Part shown: positions 29,017 to 38,521 of the stretch, piece by piece
How the letters are laid out: each line of letters begins with the position of its first letter
Numbering within the stretch: position 1 is the first letter of the stretch
From: Scytonema millei VB511283
GTDB lineage: Bacteria; Cyanobacteriota; Cyanobacteriia; Cyanobacteriales; Chroococcidiopsidaceae
Reading direction: 5' to 3'
Length of the DNA: 64,000 nt
Assembly (NCBI RefSeq): GCF_000817735.3
Contig: NZ_JTJC03000002.1
Location: 124,001-188,000, forward strand
Made by a program: the position numbers and the translations under genes
The notes under the pieces: model-generated
The model's database searches: none
Seen by the model: the letters and a program-made list of their open reading frames with translations, nothing else
What the model was told of the DNA's origin: nothing

Positions 29017-32000
29017 CAAGTATTGAGTTCTTAGCCTACCTCCGCTCTTTAGATATTCAGCTTTTCGTTGAGGGAGAAAGCTTGCGCTGTAACGCTCCTG
29101 AAGGGGTATTATCCCCCCAGTTACGTGCAAAAATTGTCGATCGCAAATCTGAGCTGATCGCCTTGCTGCACCAAGCAAATGCTCAAATCGATCGCTCTCC
29201 CCAGTTGGTAAGAATATCGCGCGATTGCTCTCTACCTCTGTCATTCGCTCAGCAGCGATTGTGGTTTTTGGATCGCTTAGTACCTAACAACCCTTTTTAC
29301 AACATACCTTTTTCAGTTCGGCTGCAAGGGAAACTTGACTATGTGGCTTTAAAACAGGCTTTTGGGGCGATCGTCGATCGTCACGAAGCCTTGCGTACCA
29401 ACTTCGTCAAGCTGGACGGGCAACCCGTTCAGATCGTTGCTGAAAAAGTCAATTTATCTCTGCCTGTTGTGGATTTGCGGCATTTACCCCCAAACGAACG
29501 ACAACTCACAGCCCAGCAAATCGCTACAGAAGAAGCCCAACAGCCATTTAACCTAGCGACCGATCTGCTACTGCGAGTGAAATTGTTGCAGTTAGATGCA
29601 GCTGAATACGTCCTGTTGCTGAATCTACACCACATTGTTGCCGATGGTTGGTCGCTGGGGGTACTGGTGCGAGAACTGGGATTACTCTACACTGCTAAGA
29701 GTGAAAGCAAACCTTACCCATTACCAGAATTGCCGATCCAGTATGCCGATTTTGCCTATTGGCAACGGCAATGGCTGCAAGGGCAAGTATTGGAGTCTCA
29801 ACTGTCCTACTGGCGATCGCATCTGGCAGATCTACCGATTCTGAATCTTCCCACCGATAGAACTCGCCCTGCCGTACAAACCTATCACGGTGCAACACAA
29901 AGCCTAAAGTTACCAAAAACTCTCACCCAGTCCCTAGAAGCCCTAAGTCAGCAAGCAAGCGTAACTCTGTTTATGACCTTGCTAGCAGCATTTCAAACGT
30001 TGCTACATCGCTATACCGGACAAGAAGATATTGCCGTTGGATCGCCCATAGCTAACCGCAAGCATAGCCAAATAGAGCCATTAATTGGCTTTTTTGTCAA
30101 TAGCCTAGTGCTGCGCGTCGATCTCTCCAACAATCCCACTTTTCGAGAGCTACTGGAACGAGTGCGACAAGTGACATTAGGAGCCTATGCCCATCAAGAC
30201 TTACCTTTTGAGAAGTTAGTAGAAGAGTTGCACCCAGAGCGAGACTTGAGCCGCAACCCTTTGTTTCAAGTCGTCTTTGCGCTTCAGAATGCCCCGATGC
30301 AACCCTTAGAGTTACCTGGGTTAACGTTGAACCCATTGAAGTTTGACGTGACTACCACGCGATTCGATCTAGAGTTGCATTTGTGGGAGTGCGATCGCGG
30401 GTTGAATAGTTTGTGGGAAGGATCGGTAGATGGACTGAGCGGTTTCGTAGCATACAACACCGATCTATTTGATGCATCCACGATCGCTCGAATGCTAGCT
30501 CACTTCCAAATCTTGTTAGAAGGCATAGTTACCAATCCCGATACACGCATTGCCAACTTACCCCTATTGAGCGCAGCAGAATACCATCAATTGTTGGTGG
30601 AATGGAATCAAACTAGCTGCGATTATCCAGAACGGTGCATTCATCAGTTATTTCAGGCACAAGCAGCGCAATCGCCCGATGCTGTTGCTGTTGTTTTTGC
30701 CGACGAGCAACTAACTTACCAGCAATTGGATCGACGTGCCAATCAATTAGCGCACTATTTACAACAATTAGGCGTGACTTCTGAATCCCTAGTAGGAATT
30801 TGTAGCGATCGCTCCCTAGAAATGGTAGTAGGTATACTGGGCATTTGGAAAGCAGGCGGAGCTTATATTCCCCTCGATCCAAATTATCCCAGCGATCGCC
30901 TAAAGTTCATGCTTGACGATACTCAAGTGGCGATCGTGCTAACCCAGAGTTCTTTAGCCCCCCTTTTGAAGGGGGGTTGGGGGGATCGGACTGAGCCTGG
31001 AAACGAAGAACCAGAATTAGCCCCCCTTTTGAAGGGGGGTTGGGGGGATCGTCTAATCTGCCTAGATACTGACTGGGAAACCATCGCCACCCACAGCGAT
31101 GAAACACCCAACATCAGCGTAACAACAAATAACCTAGCTTACGTCATCTACACCTCTGGCTCGACCGGAAAACCGAAAGGAGTTTTAGTAGAGCATCGAG
31201 GACTATGTAACGTCGTCCAAGCTCAAATTCAAATATTCAAACTACAACCAAAAAATCGGATTCTACAATTTAGCTCCCTCAGTTTTGATGCGTCTGTCTT
31301 TGAAATGTTACTAGCGTTTGGAGTTGGCGCTAGCCTTTACATCCCTCCTAAAACAGCCCATTTACCAGGAGCCGAACTAATTCAATTCTTACAAGACAAG
31401 GCGATCGATACTACTATTCTCCCCCCTGCGGTTCTAGCAGTTTTACCAGCAGCAGAACTGCCCACTCTTCAAACAGTAATTTCTGGCGGTGAAGCTGTTA
31501 AACGCGAAATTGTGCAGCAATGGGCTGTAGGTCGTCGCTTTTTTAACGCCTATGGACCAACAGAAGCAACAATCTGGGCGACAGTTGCTCAGTTAGGTGC
31601 TACTGATAATAATGACAACAAGCCATCCATTGGTCGTCCCATTTCTAACACCCAAATCTATCTTTTAGACTCTCACCTCCAGCCCGTACCAATTGGAGTC
31701 GTTGGCGAATTGTACATTAGCGGTGATGGGTTAGCACGGGGCTATTTAAATCGTCCCCAGTTGACGGATGAACGGTTTGTCTGTTTAGGGAGCAGGGAGG
31801 ACAATTCAATTCACAATTCACAATTGATAATTCACAATTACCAACAACCAACTCCCAACTCCCGACTCCCGACTCCCGACTCCCGTTTATATAAAACCGG
31901 AGATCTCGCCCGCTATCTTCCCGATGGCAATCTTGAATTTGTCGATCGCATTGATAATCAGGTAAAAATTCGGGGATTTCGGATTGAATTAGGCGAAATA

Positions 32001-34130
32001 GAAACACTACTGCTGCAACACCCAACAGTCCGAGAGGCTGTGGCGATCGCCCATGAGAATGCTACAGATAAGCGTATAGTCGCCTACATCGTACCGCAAG
32101 ACAGAGATTCCCATAGATTCACTACTAGCGATCGCCAAAATTTTTCTTCCCCGACTCCCGACTCTCTTGTACGGGCGCACAGCCGTGCGCCCCTACCGAT
32201 TCCCCCTCTAGAACAGCAGTTGCAGCACGAGCAAGTTAAGCAATGGCAAAATCTTTACGACCAGACTTATCATCAGCCTGCGACAAACAGCGATGCTACT
32301 TTCAACATCGTAGGCTGGAATAGTAGCTATACGAATCGACCCATTCCAAAAAAGCAAATGCAACAATGGGTGAGCGATCGCACTCAGCAGATTTTGAGTT
32401 TGCAGCCTCAGCGGGTATTAGAAATTGGTTGCGGTACGGGTTTATTGCTGTTTCAAATTGCGCCACACTGTACTGGGTATTGGGGAACTGATTTCTCATC
32501 TGCATCCATTGAATACATCGAGCAACAGTTGGCAACTCAACCATTGCCTCAAGTAAAGTTACTTCAGAGGATGGCGACTGACTTTGAAGGTCTAGAGGCA
32601 AATAGCTTTGATGCAGTGATTCTCAATTCGGTCGTGCAGTACTTTCCTAGCGTAGATTATCTCCTGCAAGTGCTGGAACAAGCAATTCACACTGTTGCCC
32701 CTGGTGGCTTTGTCTTTATTGGCGATGTACGAAGTCTCCCCTTGTTGTCAGCTTTTCATGCTGCGGTTCAATTGGAGCGGGCAGATAATACCGTAAGTCG
32801 AGAGCATCTGCAACAGCAGGTACAGACGGCGATATTTCAGGAGACGGAACTGGCGATCGATCCTGCTTTCTTTCACGCTTTGAAACAGCATTTGGAACGG
32901 ATCGGTCACATCCAAATTCAGCTCACACGCGGTCGATATTGTAATGAATTAACTCAGTTTCGCTACAACGTAATTTTACATATTGAATCAAATTGCTCCT
33001 CTTCTCATGGGCAGTTAGAAGGATCTCATTGTCCCCCTTTTCAAGGGGGGTTGGGGGGATCTTCATGCCCACCTTTCCAAGGGGGGTTGGGGGGATCTCA
33101 TTGCCCTCCCCAAGAAGAGTTAGCAAGATCTTTATGCCCCCCTTTCCAAGGGGGGTTGGGGGGATCTTCATGCCCGCCTTCCCAAGAAGGGTTAGGGAGA
33201 TCGTCCCAACTGAATTGGACTCAAGACAATTTAAACCTTGCCCAGGTGCGCGAGCATTTAGTTAAAACTCAGCCAGCAGTACTCAAGATTACAGGAATTC
33301 CAAATGCCCGTGTCGTAGGAGCAGTCAAAACGGCTCAATGGCTAGAAGAAGCAACGCAAGCACCCAAAACCGCAGGCAAAATGCGCGAAGCATTAGAACA
33401 AGTAGCATCATCGGGTATTGAACCGGAAGATTGGTGGGATTTAGCGGCAGAACTGTCTTACACTGTTGACGTGAGTTGGTCAAATGCAGATAGTACGGGA
33501 TGTTATGATGCTATCTTCCAGCATCAATCCGCCACAAAAAATAGTGCGTTATTGCCTTTTCAACAGCAGGTGAATCCAACTCGTCCTTGGAAAACTTACG
33601 CTAACGATCCTTTACAGACACAGTTTGCTCGTCACCTGATTTCCCAACTGCGAAGTGACTTAGAGCAAAACTTACCCCAGTACATGATACCTTCTGCCTT
33701 TGTAGTATTAGAAGCACTACCCCTGACACCGAATGGCAAAGTCAACCGTCGCGCCCTTCCTGCACCAGAGTTGATAAAACAATGGGGGGCTGACGATACA
33801 CCGCGATCGCCCATCGAGCAGAAACTTGCGAATATTTGGGCTGAACTGCTAGGACTCAAGCTTGTAGGACTGCATGACAACTTCTTCCAGTTAGGGGGGC
33901 ATTCGCTGCTAGCAACTCAACTAACTTCCCGTATCCGCGATGTATTCGGTGTAGAGTTACCTTTACGCAGCGTGTTTGAGTCACCCCAAGTCGCCCAACT
34001 TGCCAAAGCGATCGCCCATTTACAGAGCAACCAGCCGCAACAAACGCCCCAGATTGTTCCTCTTTCTCGCGACGCTCATCGTCGCCTGCGATCGTCCCTC
34101 AACCGCGATAAAGAGGAAGGCGATCGTTGA
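29013..34130 (+). CDS. Non-ribosomal peptide synthetase, module 2 (docking-C-A-MT-PCP)
   Basis: 1705 residues from TTG overlapping the previous stop; AGGAGGTG precedes it. Residues 1-55 (EFLAYLRSLDIQLFVEGESL) form a TubC-type N-terminal docking domain. The C domain has HHIVADG at 206. The adenylation domain (YTSGSTGKPKG near 713) gives by-eye pocket code DAFIIGAIWK: hydrophobic, not matched to a known residue. A methyltransferase is inserted before A10 (SAM motif VLEIGCGTG at 1135), the classic N-methylation arrangement. Carrier Ser1631 is in LGGHSLLATQL. Repeat insertions are at 30954-31050, 31785-31886, about 32174-32203 and 33020-33203. Confidence 0.95.
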   Translation: MTSIEFLAYLRSLDIQLFVEGESLRCNAPEGVLSPQLRAKIVDRKSELIALLHQANAQIDRSPQLVRISRDCSLPLSFAQQRLWFLDRLVPNNPFYNIPFSVRLQGKLDYVALKQAFGAIVDRHEALRTNFVKLDGQPVQIVAEKVNLSLPVVDLRHLPPNERQLTAQQIATEEAQQPFNLATDLLLRVKLLQLDAAEYVLLLNLHHIVADGWSLGVLVRELGLLYTAKSESKPYPLPELPIQYADFAYWQRQWLQGQVLESQLSYWRSHLADLPILNLPTDRTRPAVQTYHGATQSLKLPKTLTQSLEALSQQASVTLFMTLLAAFQTLLHRYTGQEDIAVGSPIANRKHSQIEPLIGFFVNSLVLRVDLSNNPTFRELLERVRQVTLGAYAHQDLPFEKLVEELHPERDLSRNPLFQVVFALQNAPMQPLELPGLTLNPLKFDVTTTRFDLELHLWECDRGLNSLWEGSVDGLSGFVAYNTDLFDASTIARMLAHFQILLEGIVTNPDTRIANLPLLSAAEYHQLLVEWNQTSCDYPERCIHQLFQAQAAQSPDAVAVVFADEQLTYQQLDRRANQLAHYLQQLGVTSESLVGICSDRSLEMVVGILGIWKAGGAYIPLDPNYPSDRLKFMLDDTQVAIVLTQSSLAPLLKGGWGDRTEPGNEEPELAPLLKGGWGDRLICLDTDWETIATHSDETPNISVTTNNLAYVIYTSGSTGKPKGVLVEHRGLCNVVQAQIQIFKLQPKNRILQFSSLSFDASVFEMLLAFGVGASLYIPPKTAHLPGAELIQFLQDKAIDTTILPPAVLAVLPAAELPTLQTVISGGEAVKREIVQQWAVGRRFFNAYGPTEATIWATVAQLGATDNNDNKPSIGRPISNTQIYLLDSHLQPVPIGVVGELYISGDGLARGYLNRPQLTDERFVCLGSREDNSIHNSQLIIHNYQQPTPNSRLPTPDSRLYKTGDLARYLPDGNLEFVDRIDNQVKIRGFRIELGEIETLLLQHPTVREAVAIAHENATDKRIVAYIVPQDRDSHRFTTSDRQNFSSPTPDSLVRAHSRAPLPIPPLEQQLQHEQVKQWQNLYDQTYHQPATNSDATFNIVGWNSSYTNRPIPKKQMQQWVSDRTQQILSLQPQRVLEIGCGTGLLLFQIAPHCTGYWGTDFSSASIEYIEQQLATQPLPQVKLLQRMATDFEGLEANSFDAVILNSVVQYFPSVDYLLQVLEQAIHTVAPGGFVFIGDVRSLPLLSAFHAAVQLERADNTVSREHLQQQVQTAIFQETELAIDPAFFHALKQHLERIGHIQIQLTRGRYCNELTQFRYNVILHIESNCSSSHGQLEGSHCPPFQGGLGGSSCPPFQGGLGGSHCPPQEELARSLCPPFQGGLGGSSCPPSQEGLGRSSQLNWTQDNLNLAQVREHLVKTQPAVLKITGIPNARVVGAVKTAQWLEEATQAPKTAGKMREALEQVASSGIEPEDWWDLAAELSYTVDVSWSNADSTGCYDAIFQHQSATKNSALLPFQQQVNPTRPWKTYANDPLQTQFARHLISQLRSDLEQNLPQYMIPSAFVVLEALPLTPNGKVNRRALPAPELIKQWGADDTPRSPIEQKLANIWAELLGLKLVGLHDNFFQLGGHSLLATQLTSRIRDVFGVELPLRSVFESPQVAQLAKAIAHLQSNQPQQTPQIVPLSRDAHRRLRSSLNRDKEEGDR
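30954..31050. repeat. Two G-run palindromic elements in NRPS 2
   Basis: Two near-identical copies of TTAGCCCCCCTTTTGAAGG plus GGGGTTGGGGGGATC, 63 bp apart, translated as LAPLLKGGWGDR. Confidence 0.9.
31785..31886. repeat. Heptamer insertion in NRPS 2 between DERFVC and LYKTGDL
   Basis: GAGCAGG, CACAATT and CCCGACT units open in frame, at the same A-domain point as the insertion in module 1. Confidence 0.85.
32174..32203. repeat. Palindromic GGGCGCAC element in NRPS 2
   Basis: ACGGGCGCACAGCCGTGCGC then CCCTAC, translated as RAHSRAPLP, just before the methyltransferase domain. An intergenic copy lies at 20116. Confidence 0.8.
33020..33203. repeat. Array of five G-run palindromic elements in NRPS 2
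   Basis: Five intact or degenerate copies read in another frame as PPFQGGLGGS repeats, within the C-terminal part of the methyltransferase domain. Confidence 0.9.
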
Positions 34131-37100
34131 ATACCAATCCTGTCTCGCACGCTGAATTTGTCTTTCCGGCATCGTTCGCCCAGCAGCGATTGTGGTTTCT
34201 TCACGCCTTAGCGCCTGGAAATCCCTTCTACAACATCTCGGCTGCGATTCGCTTGCACGGACACCTCAACATTACTGCCTTAGAGCAAACATTTAACGAA
34301 ATCGTGCGCCGTCACGAAGCTTTACGAACAAGATTTGAAATGTCAGATGGACAACTGCATCAAGTTGTGGTAGACAGTGTGAGTGTACCTCTCGCTATTG
34401 TAGACTTACGTACTTTACCTGCAAGCGATCGCGAAGCAGCCGCAAGACAACAGGCGATCGCGCAATCTCAGCGCCCCTTCAACCTGAGCGCAGATTTGCT
34501 GTTACGGTTGACAATCTTTCAATTAGATGCATCTGAATACATCCTACTATTGAATCTGCACCACATTATTGCCGATGGTTGGTCGATCGGCGTGCTGGTG
34601 CAAGAACTCGGCACGCTCTACACTGCCTTTAGTAGTAATAAATCTTCTCCTCTAGCAGATTTGCCCATTCAATATGCTGACTTTGCCCACTGGCAGCAGG
34701 AGTGGTTGCAAGGGGAAGTGTTGGAGTCGCAACTGTCCTACTGGCGATCGCAGTTAACCGATCTTTCGGTTTTAAATCTTCCCACTGACAGAGCGCGCTC
34801 AGCAATTCAAAACTACCGAGGTGCGACACAAAATTTTCAGCTATCAAAAAATCTCACTCAGTCCCTAGAAGCTTTCAGTCAGCAATCAGGTGTTACCCTG
34901 TTCATGACTTTGTTGGCAGCATTTCAAACATTGTTATATCGTTATACGGGACAAGAAGATATTGCCGTTGGATCGCCCATAGCTAACCGTAACCGCCCCG
35001 AAATAGAGCCATTAATTGGCTTTTTTGTCAATAGTCTAGTGCTGCGAACACATTTATCAGGCAACCCTACTTTTCAAGAATTACTGGGACGAGTGCGGGA
35101 AGTGACGCTAGGAGCCTATGCACATCAAGATTTACCCTTCGAGAAGTTAGTGGAGGAGTTGCACCCAGAACGCGACTTGAGCCGCCATCCTCTATTTTCT
35201 GTGGCGATCGCACTGCAAAATACGCCGATTACAGCTTTAGAATTACCTGGACTCGCTTTAAGTCAGTTTGAGTTTGACAACGGTACGAGCAGATTAGATT
35301 TAGAATTTCATTTATGGCAAACTCCAGCAGGATTGCAAGGGCAGATAATTTACAGTACCGATCTATTCGATCGCAGTACGATCGTCCGAATGCTAGGACA
35401 TTTTCAAACCTTACTCGAAGGAATTGTTGCCAATCCAAATCAACGACTGGTAGACTTACCAATTTTGACAGCAGCAGAACGGCAGCAGCTATTAGTGGAA
35501 TGGAATCTTACTCAGCAAGATTACCCGTCGCAGTGCATTCATCAATTATTTGAAGCTCAGGCAGATAAAACGCCAAACGCGATCGCTGTTGTCTATAAAG
35601 ACGAGCAATTAACTTACCAAGAATTGAACTACCGTAGCAACCAACTTGCAAGCTATTTGCAAAAACTTGGAGTTGCGCCAGAAGTCAAAGTTGGTATTTG
35701 CGTAGAGCGATCGCTGTTAATGATGGTGGGCATTTTAGGCATTCTGAAAGCTGAAGGAGCCTATGTCCCTTTAGATCCTACCTACCCCTCAGAACGTCTC
35801 AAGTTCATGTTAGAGGATGCCCAAATAACTATCCTACTAACACAACAATCCTTAGCCCCCCTTTTGAAGGGGGGTTGGGGGGATCTTCAATCCTTAGCCC
35901 CCTCTTCGGAGGATTGGGGGGATCTTCAATCCTTAGCCCCCTCTTCGGGGGGTTGGGGGGATCTTCAATCCTTAGCCCCCTCTTCGGAGGATTGGGGGGA
36001 TCTTCAATCCTTAGCCCCCCTTTTGAAGGGGGGTTGGGGGGATCTTCAACCACTCTACCTCGATCGCGATTGGGAAATCGTTGCTCAACAGAGCGGGGAA
36101 AACATAAACAGTGGTGTAACTGTTGCCAATCTTGCCTATATAATTTACACTTCAGGCTCGACCGGACAACCCAAAGGAGTTTTAGTCGAACATCGCGGAC
36201 TGTGCAATCTAGCTCAAGCTCAAATCCAAACCTTCGACCTAAAATCAGAGCATCGAATTCTCCAATTTGCCTCCCTGAGCTTTGATGCTTCTGTCTTCGA
36301 GATTGTCATGGCATGGGCAGTAGGAGCAACCCTATATCTAGTGCCAGAAGCAGCACGTCTAGGATCGGAGTTGATTTCGTATCTCAAAGATCGTGCCATC
36401 ACTCATGCTACCCTTCCGCCTGCCGTACTGAAGACTTTATCACCCACTCAATTGCCAGCCCTGCAAACTCTGATTTCTGCTGGAGAAACTTGTTCGCCGG
36501 AAATTGCAGCCCGTTGGGCAAGCGATCGCCATTTCTTCAATGCATACGGGCTGACGGAAACAACTGTTTGGTCTACGATTGCCCAAGTCAGCGATCGTAA
36601 AGGTACAACTATCGGTCGGGCGATCGCCAACACTCAAATCTACATCCTCGATGCCCATCTCCAACCCCAACCCATCGGTATTCCAGGTGAAATATACATT
36701 GGCGGAGTCGGTTTAGCAAGAGGCTATTTGAATCGTCCTGATTTGACTGCTGAACGGTTTATCTATGGAAATCATAGGGGCGCACAGCTGTGCGTCCCTA
36801 CTCCTGACCATCGGCTGTACAAAACCGGAGATCTTGCCCGTTACCTAAGCGATGGTAATCTTGAATACCTTGGACGCATCGATCGCCAAGTGAAAATTCG
36901 CGGCTACCGCATTGAATTGGGAGAAATTGAAAGCCTGCTATTACAACACTCAGCAGTAGAAGAAGCTGTAGTTTTGGCACAGGAAGATCGGTCGAGCAAC
37001 TATCGTTTAGTTGCTTATATTGTTCCTAATATAGAGACTAATTTATCAAATTCAAAATCCAAGTTGCGCTGGAAGCGCACCAAAGGTGCGACCCAAAATC

Positions 37101-38398
37101 CAAAATCGGACGAGTTGCGCTGCTTTCTCAAGCAAAAATTACCAGACTACTCGATCCCTTCAGCTTTTGTAGTGCTGCCATCCCTACCACTAACTCCTAA
37201 TGGTAAAGTGGATCGAAATGCCTTAATGAAGTCTAATATCAGTAGTCCAGAGCGTCTTTTTGTTACTCCTAAAACTGCTACTGAAGCAACCTTAACAACA
37301 CTTTGGGCAAATATCCTGAAGCTTGAGCAAGTGGGTATTGAGGACAACTTTTTTGAATTAGGTGGAAATTCCCTGCTGGCAGTCCAGTTATTGGAGCAGG
37401 TAGAGCGGCAATTCGAGCAAAAACTACCATTGTCCGATCTCTTTGGTGCGCCAACTGTTGAGCAATTCGCGCCGCTGATTCAGAAATGGGAAAAGCCTAA
37501 ACGTAATTCTAAGCGATCGCTCCTTGTGCCACTCCAGCCTCTAGGTTTTAAACCGCCATTCTTCTGTATTCACCCAATTTTCGGTGTTGTTCTGCCATAC
37601 CACGAGTTGGCGCATCATTTAGGAACCGAACAGCCATTCTACGGACTGCAACCTTTTGGGATGGACGGTTTACACCCACCATTAACCAGCATTGAGGAGA
37701 TGGCAACTGGCTACATCGAGGCAGTGCGTCAAGTTCAACCGCATGGTCCTTATCAGCTAGGTGGTTGGTCTTTTGGCGGCTTAGTTGCCTATGAGATGGC
37801 GCAACAGTTACACCAAGCAGGAGAGCAAGTGAGTCTTTTGGCAATATTAGATACGATCGCTCCTATTTCTAGCAATCGAGTTTCCTGGGGCGATGGTTTG
37901 AAATTTCTCCTGACAACCGTACCTGCTTCTATTTATCCTTTTGTTTTAGAATACTGGTCGCTGCTTCGCGATCGCCTGGCGCATTCTAGAAACGATAATA
38001 GCGATCGCCTACGCACTTCAAATCCAATTTCTACAATGAAAAAAATTCTGACTCCGCACGCATGGCTATCTTCCCTAGAACGAACAACTATTAGCCATCT
38101 CCTTCCACGATCGGCTGTTTTACGAATGCTGGACGAGTTAACCATTCATCGACTGATGAAGATTTTTTCTGCCAATAGCCGAGCTACCTTGAAGTATACA
38201 CCTCGACCTTACCCTCAAGCGATCGCCCTATTTAGAACTACCGAATTGCAAAAAAAATCTCACGACCCAACTTTAGGTTGGAGTCAATTGGTAAGATCGG
38301 GCGTGCAAGTTCACCACATTTCTGGTAACCACTTGACTATGCTGCAAAAGCCTCACGTCCGAGTGCTTGCCGAACACTTACGCAGATATCTGGCATAA
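34127..38398 (+). CDS. Non-ribosomal peptide synthetase, module 3 (C-A-PCP-TE)
   Basis: 1423 residues from TTG overlapping the previous stop by 4 bp, with GAGGAAGG upstream. The C domain has HHIIADG at 145. The adenylation domain (TSGSTGQPKG near 674) gives by-eye code DAFTIAAVWK, close to Phe-type codes, so aromatic or large hydrophobic is a guess; its A5 reads NAYGLTE instead of NAYGPTE. Carrier Ser1082 is in LGGNSLLAVQL. The terminal thioesterase has nucleophile Ser1215 in GGWSFGG and His1402 in SGNHLTML, releasing the product by hydrolysis or cyclisation. Repeats are inserted at 35852-36044, 36767-36814 and near 37060-37100. Confidence 0.95.
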   Translation: MNTNPVSHAEFVFPASFAQQRLWFLHALAPGNPFYNISAAIRLHGHLNITALEQTFNEIVRRHEALRTRFEMSDGQLHQVVVDSVSVPLAIVDLRTLPASDREAAARQQAIAQSQRPFNLSADLLLRLTIFQLDASEYILLLNLHHIIADGWSIGVLVQELGTLYTAFSSNKSSPLADLPIQYADFAHWQQEWLQGEVLESQLSYWRSQLTDLSVLNLPTDRARSAIQNYRGATQNFQLSKNLTQSLEAFSQQSGVTLFMTLLAAFQTLLYRYTGQEDIAVGSPIANRNRPEIEPLIGFFVNSLVLRTHLSGNPTFQELLGRVREVTLGAYAHQDLPFEKLVEELHPERDLSRHPLFSVAIALQNTPITALELPGLALSQFEFDNGTSRLDLEFHLWQTPAGLQGQIIYSTDLFDRSTIVRMLGHFQTLLEGIVANPNQRLVDLPILTAAERQQLLVEWNLTQQDYPSQCIHQLFEAQADKTPNAIAVVYKDEQLTYQELNYRSNQLASYLQKLGVAPEVKVGICVERSLLMMVGILGILKAEGAYVPLDPTYPSERLKFMLEDAQITILLTQQSLAPLLKGGWGDLQSLAPSSEDWGDLQSLAPSSGGWGDLQSLAPSSEDWGDLQSLAPLLKGGWGDLQPLYLDRDWEIVAQQSGENINSGVTVANLAYIIYTSGSTGQPKGVLVEHRGLCNLAQAQIQTFDLKSEHRILQFASLSFDASVFEIVMAWAVGATLYLVPEAARLGSELISYLKDRAITHATLPPAVLKTLSPTQLPALQTLISAGETCSPEIAARWASDRHFFNAYGLTETTVWSTIAQVSDRKGTTIGRAIANTQIYILDAHLQPQPIGIPGEIYIGGVGLARGYLNRPDLTAERFIYGNHRGAQLCVPTPDHRLYKTGDLARYLSDGNLEYLGRIDRQVKIRGYRIELGEIESLLLQHSAVEEAVVLAQEDRSSNYRLVAYIVPNIETNLSNSKSKLRWKRTKGATQNPKSDELRCFLKQKLPDYSIPSAFVVLPSLPLTPNGKVDRNALMKSNISSPERLFVTPKTATEATLTTLWANILKLEQVGIEDNFFELGGNSLLAVQLLEQVERQFEQKLPLSDLFGAPTVEQFAPLIQKWEKPKRNSKRSLLVPLQPLGFKPPFFCIHPIFGVVLPYHELAHHLGTEQPFYGLQPFGMDGLHPPLTSIEEMATGYIEAVRQVQPHGPYQLGGWSFGGLVAYEMAQQLHQAGEQVSLLAILDTIAPISSNRVSWGDGLKFLLTTVPASIYPFVLEYWSLLRDRLAHSRNDNSDRLRTSNPISTMKKILTPHAWLSSLERTTISHLLPRSAVLRMLDELTIHRLMKIFSANSRATLKYTPRPYPQAIALFRTTELQKKSHDPTLGWSQLVRSGVQVHHISGNHLTMLQKPHVRVLAEHLRRYLA
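35852..36044. repeat. Five tandem G-run palindromic elements in NRPS 3
   Basis: Copies begin at 35852, 35894, 35933, 35972 and 36011 (42- and 39-bp periods, all multiples of three), giving a 13-residue repeat LAPSSEDWGDLQS. The outer copies are full length; the inner ones carry a 3-bp deletion. Confidence 0.95.
36767..36814. repeat. Palindromic GGGCGCAC element in NRPS 3
   Basis: TAGGGGCGCACAGCTGTGCG then TCCCTAC sits between ERFIY and LYKTGDL, the third module to carry repeat DNA at this exact loop. Confidence 0.9.
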
Positions 38399-38521
38399 CG
38401 CCAAACGAGATAAACGAGTAGCTCTGTCTATGCTGCTGAGTGATGTTGACTTTCCCCAGTCTATATCGATCGTCACGGTTGGGAGAAGCGATCGCGCAAG
38501 AGATTAAGTCAAACGATCTCG

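Noticed and set aside
32923-36285. Glycine/proline-rich small genes antisense or out of frame in the NRPS repeats
   Set aside because: These frames are translations of the G-run palindromic element in other frames; the NRPS frame fully explains the DNA.
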